Of a DNA stretch of 64,000 nucleotides, positions 58,716 through 64,000 are shown one piece after another. Within the stretch, counting starts at the first letter, position 1, and every line of letters starts with the position of its first letter. The notes below the pieces were generated by a model. The model made no database searches. It was not told where the DNA came from and saw nothing but the letters and a program-made list of their open reading frames with translations. The position numbers were made by a program, and so were the translations under genes. This stretch comes from Aureivirga marina (GTDB lineage Bacteria > Bacteroidota > Bacteroidia > Flavobacteriales > Flavobacteriaceae), in NCBI RefSeq assembly GCF_015767265.1, contig NZ_JADPIB010000001.1, forward strand, positions 558,001 to 622,000, in the 5' to 3' direction.

Positions 58716-61700
58716 TTAGAAAGAAATATCTAACCCTACTAAATAAGTTTTAGTTGTTGGGTAAGAGTATAATGATCTTGCTCCAGGAGTTACATCAGCT
58801 CCTTCTCCAGATCCAATTCCAACCTCTGGATCACCTTCGTATTCTTTAGTCCAAGTCCATAAGTTTTGACCTTGAACATATAATTTCACATCAGAAAGTT
58901 TTAATTTCTCAACTAAATCTCTAGGTACAGTATATCCTAACTTTAAAGTTCTTAAACGGATATATGAACCATCTTGTAAGAAACGATCTGAAGCGAAATC
59001 TGAACGAATTCCACTAATTTGTTGTGGAATTGGTAATACTCCTGTATCACCTGGGTTCTTCCAGTAGTTAAATGCAGAAACACTTTGGTTATCAAATGCA
59101 TTTGATCCATCACTTTCTAAATCAGCTTTAATATTGTTGTAAATGTAGTTTCCGAATTTGAAGTAGAAGTTAGCAGAAAGCTCGAATCCTTTGTATTGAG
59201 CTCTAGTAAAGAAACTTCCATCAAAATCAGGGTTTACAGATTTACCACTTAAAGCAACAGCGTCATCAGCGCTATACTGATCAGTAATATTTCCTTCTTT
59301 GTCATAGTATTGAGCTAATCCAGTTTCTGGGTTAACTCCAGCATATCTTACTAAGTGGTGTGTATAAACCTCTTCACCTTCTCTTAAGATTAATCCTCCA
59401 GTGATGATATCTTCACCATCAACTAATTGGTTTACTCTTGTTTTAGCGAATGCAATGTTACCTCCTAAAGTTAATTTGAAATCTTTATTTCTAATAACAT
59501 CTCCACTTAATTCAAATTCTAAACCTTCTGTTTGAATTTCTCCAGTATTTTGAGCTACAACTAAGAAAGGTGCTCCTTGCTCAAATGCTAAAATTTTATC
59601 AAATAATAAGTCTGAAGTTACTGATTTATAGTAATCGATTACCCCACGAATTCTTCCATTTAAGAATCCATATTCTAATCCGATATCAGTAATAGCTTTA
59701 CTCTCCCATTTTAAGTCAGGATTCTCTGTTCTATTAGGGAAAGAAGCAGAACTTCCGTTATACGATCCGAAAGAATATAAACTTAAATATCTATAGTTTC
59801 CAATTCTATCATTTCCTAAAGTACCGTAAGATGCTCTTAATTTTAATGCACTTAAGAACTCAACATCTTTTAAGAAATCTTCGTTTCCGATATTCCAAGC
59901 AGCAGAAGCTGACCAGAAGTTACCATAACGATTATTTTTACCAAATCTTGAAGATCCATCACGTCTGAAAGAAGCAGAAGCGATATATTTTTGATCGTAA
60001 TCATAATCAACAGAAGCAGCTAAAGAGAAAGTTGCATCTTCAGATTTATTAGTACTAGCACTTGTAGGATCAGAAGCATTTACTTGCTCATCAAACTTAT
60101 CAGTTGGGAATCCTTTACTTCTTAAATCGTAGCTTTCAAATACATTAGTGATGTACTCAGATAAGATTAATCCACTAATGTTATGCTTTTCATTAATAGT
60201 AGTCTTGTATTTTAATACATTTTGGAAGTTAAATCCAAATCTATCAGAACCACTATCTCTCTTAGAACCTGGTGCGTCAGCATCTCCAACGTATCCATCT
60301 AAGATTGATCCTGGTTTTACAAAGTATTCTCCTTTAAATCTTCTGTAGTTTAAACCAACTTTAGTAGTATAAACAAGATTTTCAGTAAATTTCACATCTG
60401 CATTTAAAGTTGAGAAAATTCTTAAGAATTTATCACTCTCTGGGTTATTTTTAATAGCCTCAGAAATTGAGAATCCAGCATGCGTAAAGTTATATACAGG
60501 ATTTCCGTTATCATCTAAAACAACATTTCCGTCACCGTCTAATTCAAAAACAGTTTCGTATGGGTTGTAAGTATACATTGCTCTAAATGGGTTCTGTACG
60601 TTATTTCTATCTCTTGGTTCTTGAGAAATAGTATAAGAAGCTCCAGTTTTAGCTCCAATTGTTAACCAATCTCTAGCATCAAAAGTTAAGTTAACACGTC
60701 CTGTAGTTCTCTTATATCCATCTAATCCTTCGATAATACCTGTATCTTCTTCATTCTTTAAAGAAACGAAGTAAGTAGTTTTATCAGTACCTCCAGAAAC
60801 AGATAAAGAGTTAGAACGAGTGAATCCTTTTCTTAATAAAGTTTCTCTCCAGTCATGATCATTTCTGATTAATGCAGCAGCTTCTTCATCAGTAGCACTT
60901 GCACCAACTCCAATGTTCAATTCTTTCTCGTATCTTAATTTTTCTTCAGCATTCATTAAATCCCATCCATCATCAATTCTTTCAGAAAATCCAATTTGAG
61001 AACTTAAAGTAAATTTAGCATCTCTATCTTTCTTACCACCTTTTGTAGTAATAACAACAACTCCATTAGATCCTCTCGCACCATAAATAGCAGCAGTTGC
61101 AGCATCTTTTAAAACAGAAATACTTTCGATATCAGCATTGTTAATTAAGTTCAAATCAGCTTCACTGATTGCAACACCATCAACAATGTACAATGGTTCT
61201 AATCCACTACCAATAGACCCAACTCCACGTACACGTACGAAAGCAGTTTGTCCTGGCTTACCATTTTGAGCAGTCACCGTTACACCTGATGCTTTTCCTT
61301 GTAAAGCATTTGCAACGTTAGTAGTTGAAGCAGTTTCTTCTAATTCTTTAGAAGTAACGCTTGTTACGGCAGAGGCAAGTGTTTCTCTACTCTTATCAGA
61401 GTATCCTAATACCACTACTTCTTCTAAAACATTGTCTGCTGACATTACAACATCAATTGTAGTATTGTCACCAACAAGTTTTTTAACTGTAGCCATACCT
61501 ACGAAACTAAATTCTAAGTATTGCCCTTTTTCAACTTGGATAGTATAAAGACCATCAAAGTCAGTCTCTGTTCCTGTAGTTGTCCCTTCAACAACGACAC
61601 TTACTCCAGGAAGTGGACCAGCGTCATCAGAAACAGTACCAGATACTGTTATCTGCTGAGCAAAACCAATTTGAGCTATTAACGCAAAAAGAAACGTTAA

Positions 61701-61724
61701 TAAAAGATTAGTTCTTTTTTTCAT
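58716..61724 (-). CDS. SusC/RagA-family TonB-dependent outer-membrane transporter
   Basis: The 1002-residue protein has a signal peptide ending in IGFAQ and a carboxypeptidase-like domain (VSGTVSDDAGPLPGVSVVVEG, TDFDGLYTI). The TonB-linked plug follows (ALQGKASGVTVTAQNGKPGQ, RVRGVGSIGSGLEPLYIVDG, ISVLKDAATAAIYGARGSNG), then a large beta-barrel that ends LVGLDISF. It imports a polymer fragment or peptide together with the adjacent SusD. The order susC-susD and the divergent-looking upstream region with a TPR/AraC regulator are typical of nutrient uptake loci. Confidence 0.95.
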   Translation of the reverse strand: MKKRTNLLLTFLFALIAQIGFAQQITVSGTVSDDAGPLPGVSVVVEGTTTGTETDFDGLYTIQVEKGQYLEFSFVGMATVKKLVGDNTTIDVVMSADNVLEEVVVLGYSDKSRETLASAVTSVTSKELEETASTTNVANALQGKASGVTVTAQNGKPGQTAFVRVRGVGSIGSGLEPLYIVDGVAISEADLNLINNADIESISVLKDAATAAIYGARGSNGVVVITTKGGKKDRDAKFTLSSQIGFSERIDDGWDLMNAEEKLRYEKELNIGVGASATDEEAAALIRNDHDWRETLLRKGFTRSNSLSVSGGTDKTTYFVSLKNEEDTGIIEGLDGYKRTTGRVNLTFDARDWLTIGAKTGASYTISQEPRDRNNVQNPFRAMYTYNPYETVFELDGDGNVVLDDNGNPVYNFTHAGFSISEAIKNNPESDKFLRIFSTLNADVKFTENLVYTTKVGLNYRRFKGEYFVKPGSILDGYVGDADAPGSKRDSGSDRFGFNFQNVLKYKTTINEKHNISGLILSEYITNVFESYDLRSKGFPTDKFDEQVNASDPTSASTNKSEDATFSLAASVDYDYDQKYIASASFRRDGSSRFGKNNRYGNFWSASAAWNIGNEDFLKDVEFLSALKLRASYGTLGNDRIGNYRYLSLYSFGSYNGSSASFPNRTENPDLKWESKAITDIGLEYGFLNGRIRGVIDYYKSVTSDLLFDKILAFEQGAPFLVVAQNTGEIQTEGLEFELSGDVIRNKDFKLTLGGNIAFAKTRVNQLVDGEDIITGGLILREGEEVYTHHLVRYAGVNPETGLAQYYDKEGNITDQYSADDAVALSGKSVNPDFDGSFFTRAQYKGFELSANFYFKFGNYIYNNIKADLESDGSNAFDNQSVSAFNYWKNPGDTGVLPIPQQISGIRSDFASDRFLQDGSYIRLRTLKLGYTVPRDLVEKLKLSDVKLYVQGQNLWTWTKEYEGDPEVGIGSGEGADVTPGARSLYSYPTTKTYLVGLDISF

Positions 61725-62309
61725 TCTATCATGTTTTATAAATTAATCTGCCCAAAAATGAGATTTGTTATTTTTATAAGCAAATTTTTTAACATAAATG
61801 TTATTTAAATGTTAAAGTAACCTCTTTTAGTTTTTCCGTCTTTTTTTAGCTTTTACATTAATAAATTACGATTTTTACAAGTGTTTTATTCACAATCATA
61901 TATATTAATTTATGTTAATTTAATGTAAAGTAATATATTATTATGTTAAATATATCCATTTAATGCATCATAACACCTGTATTTTAACTTTATTTTGAAT
62001 TCTATTTTTTTATACAATATTAACTTAATTACAATATTTATTAGAATTTATTGATTAATATAGTATCAAAAATAAGTTTAAGATTTTTCACTAAATTTTA
62101 TTAAAAATTGAGAGAAAATTGCCTTTTTAAAGCTTTTATTGCTACAGAAAATGATAGTATTTTTAAGTAAAATAGCGAAGTCTTATATTTTTTGGGATAA
62201 TTTTAACCATAAAAAAGAAGAATTATAACACATTATTTTCTCTTTTTTTAGTAAAAAAATTGACTAAAACGGATGAAATGTTAATGAATATAATGGAAGT
62301 TTTAAAATA
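61725..62309. other. 585-bp regulatory region upstream of susC
   Basis: This very AT-rich stretch has no reading frame of interest. The heptamer ATGTTAA occurs at 61809, 61912, 61943 and 62278, and its reverse complement TTAACAT at 61789. These are candidate regulator sites. No exact TAnnTTTG box toward susC was found. Confidence 0.5.
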
Positions 62310-64000
62310 CTAAGAAATTGATTTTTCTTCCTTAATATCTTCTTGTAATTGCTTAATAAAAGCGGAAGGATAAAGTCCTTTATATTTGAAAAAAGTAGCT
62401 GAAAATGATTGCGCAGTTTTAAATCCTACTTCTTCTGCAATGGCCTTTACAGTAAATGAACGAAACTTTTTATCTTCCTTTAATTTTTGAATGGCAAACT
62501 CAATTCGAAGTGTATTTAGATAAGTAGAAAAATTAAGTTTTTTCTCTGCATTTATTATTTTAGAAAGGTAAGAACTATTCGTATTTAATTCTTTTGCTAA
62601 TGAGCTAAGTGTATATTTTTTATTGGTAAATTTAGTCGATTTCTCAAATTTCTCCAGTTTTTCTAAAATTTCTTCCACAAGTTTTTCAGAGATTTCAAAG
62701 TCTTTCTTTTCTTCTTTTTTCTCTTCAACTTTTGGTACATCTTCTTCTATTTTTTCTTCTTTTTGAGCAGCTTTCTGAATCTCAGAAATATCTTTATATT
62801 CTTTTAATTTTTTATTTCTAGTTTTTAATAATTCTAAGCGATCTCTATTTCTTTTACGTTGAAAGAAAATCATAATTCCAAGAGAAAATGCTAATAAAAC
62901 AAGTCCAATAATCCAATTCATAAAATTAGAATTATCTGCTTGTAATTCAGTAATCAACTCATCTTTCGCCTTTTTTACATCATCAATTCTATAGGTTTTA
63001 TTGATGTTATTGACAACTGTTCGATATTTATCATCTAAATAATTATCAAGTCTAATTTGATTTTCTAGGTATTTTAATTGATTCTTTGCATCTCCTTTCT
63101 CTTTATAAAAGTCTACTAAAAAATCATACGTATCCATCACATTATAATCTGCATCATTGTATTTCTGCATCACACTATCCACTTTCAAAAAATAAGGAAG
63201 TGCGTCTTCTTTTTTCCCAGATTGTTCAAAAATTGCTTTCCCTAAATAATAATCTGGATAAAGATCAACAGCTAATAATTTCTCTCTTTCATGGTAAATT
63301 TTATCAGAATAATTCGTTTTTACTTTCTGTAAGCTATCAATACTTTTCTGATAATCTTTATTCATATAATGATACATTCCTGCATACATTACCAAATTAA
63401 AATATTGAATTTTCTGCGTTCCCCCCTCTTTAATTCCTTTCTCAATGTAAACTTTTGCAGAATCTAACCTATTATTATGTATGTATGAAGCAGCAATATC
63501 TTGATAATAAATCTCCATCCAAGAGAATTTTTTACGTTGATGTGCTTTTAAAACTTCTTCAATAATGTCTAATTCTTTTCCATATTCACCAATTTCTCCA
63601 TGCAAATTTGCAATGAACATTTTGGTTAAATAAATCTGATCTTCATCTTTAAGTTTTTGCGCAATTTCTACAGTTTTATCATAATCTTTTATCGCTAATT
63701 TATAACGATTTCGACTATATAAATCCTGTGCTCTAAAAGAATAAGCATGCATAATTCGAAAAGATGGACGAACTTTTTCATAAATCGTCTGAATACTATC
63801 AGAGTATTTATTTAAGATAGAATCATTTTTAGAAATCGTACTTAACTTTAAATACGTTAAAATCATTTCTTCATAATTCTGCGTGATTTTTGCCTTCTTT
63901 AAATAAACATTTAGGTAATAATTGTATAAAGAATCATTTCGCTCAACTGGAATTCCATCTTGGTAAATTTGTTGTGCATCAATGTATTTTTGAATGGATT
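62310..64000 (-). CDS. TPR / AraC-type transcriptional regulator (5' end outside the window)
   Basis: The frame stays open past the ATG at 63866 to the window edge, adding 44 codons, so the gene starts outside. The visible protein has TPR-like helices through about 350 residues, then one transmembrane helix (FMNWIIGLVLLAFSLGIMIFF). A charged coiled linker and a C-terminal AraC-type DNA-binding domain (LSSLAKELNTNSSYLSKIINAEKK, VKAIAEEVGFKTAQSFSATFFKYKGLYPSAFIKQ) follow. Such membrane-spanning regulators often control the neighbouring SusC/SusD operon, here 585 bp downstream on the same strand. Confidence 0.88.
   Translation of the reverse strand, partial: SIQKYIDAQQIYQDGIPVERNDSLYNYYLNVYLKKAKITQNYEEMILTYLKLSTISKNDSILNKYSDSIQTIYEKVRPSFRIMHAYSFRAQDLYSRNRYKLAIKDYDKTVEIAQKLKDEDQIYLTKMFIANLHGEIGEYGKELDIIEEVLKAHQRKKFSWMEIYYQDIAASYIHNNRLDSAKVYIEKGIKEGGTQKIQYFNLVMYAGMYHYMNKDYQKSIDSLQKVKTNYSDKIYHEREKLLAVDLYPDYYLGKAIFEQSGKKEDALPYFLKVDSVMQKYNDADYNVMDTYDFLVDFYKEKGDAKNQLKYLENQIRLDNYLDDKYRTVVNNINKTYRIDDVKKAKDELITELQADNSNFMNWIIGLVLLAFSLGIMIFFQRKRNRDRLELLKTRNKKLKEYKDISEIQKAAQKEEKIEEDVPKVEEKKEEKKDFEISEKLVEEILEKLEKFEKSTKFTNKKYTLSSLAKELNTNSSYLSKIINAEKKLNFSTYLNTLRIEFAIQKLKEDKKFRSFTVKAIAEEVGFKTAQSFSATFFKYKGLYPSAFIKQLQEDIKEEKSIS

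Overview
The window is a stretch of AT-rich chromosome from a member of the Bacteroidetes, almost certainly the family Flavobacteriaceae. Supporting signs are promoters of the TAnnTTTG type in front of many genes, a SusC/SusD pair, a type IX secretion (T9SS) sorting domain, mevalonate-pathway diphosphomevalonate decarboxylase, a rho gene with a long charged N-terminal insert next to a DUF4293 gene, and CCC-motif membrane proteins. I see no prophage, insertion sequence, CRISPR array or rRNA. Only one tRNA is present (Asp, GTC). The genus cannot be told from what is here.

Layout. 1-7 kb: the tail of a membrane protein, a fatty acid desaturase, an unknown lipoprotein, truA with an MsbA-like ABC exporter, and a YfcE-like phosphoesterase. 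5.4-10.5 kb: a TPR histidine kinase and a NarL/LuxR response regulator separated by a terminator, an OmpA-type lipoprotein and ApbE. 10.5-17 kb: a run of minus-strand genes for one-carbon and nucleotide metabolism (thyA, a 2TM protein, folA, a gamma carbonic anhydrase), a CNT nucleoside transporter with a bifunctional-nuclease-family protein, and etfB-etfA. 17-24 kb: pdhB, a DUF5686 outer-membrane protein, and soluble and membrane pyrophosphatases side by side. 24-31 kb: tRNA-Asp, a rhodanese, a long aromatic amino acid hydroxylase, gpmI, rho and DUF4293.

31-37 kb is the most interesting region. A 1025-residue T9SS-secreted protein is followed within 7 bp by a 59-residue peptide gene with a Tat-like or Sec-like leader, an AQA cleavage-type motif and a 9-residue tail. 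After a terminator hairpin come a protein that joins a PqqD/RRE-like N-terminus to an HPr-kinase-like domain, and an overlapping NTP_transf_5 nucleotidyltransferase. This looks like a compact peptide-tailoring locus of RiPP type without a cyclase or protease. It is the best candidate here for an undescribed system.

37-47 kb: clpS and prmA, two further class I methyltransferases, mvaD, a DUF3857/transglutaminase protein, rsgA-dtd, and map in an operon with a NUMOD4/HNH protein. 47-57 kb: a single-cysteine thioredoxin-fold lipoprotein, molybdenum-cofactor genes (mobA-like, moeB, moaD-moaE) interrupted by a membrane-anchored MutS-like ATPase and a set of small membrane proteins (two DUF2752, two CCC-motif, TM2, DUF4870-like), then the c-di-AMP synthase cdaA. 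57-64 kb: susD, susC and a TPR/AraC-type regulator that runs off the end of the window.

Three intergenic spots (about 12.8, 28.2 and 40.1 kb) carry related RNA-like elements with conserved sequence blocks and a central stem whose bases differ but stay complementary.
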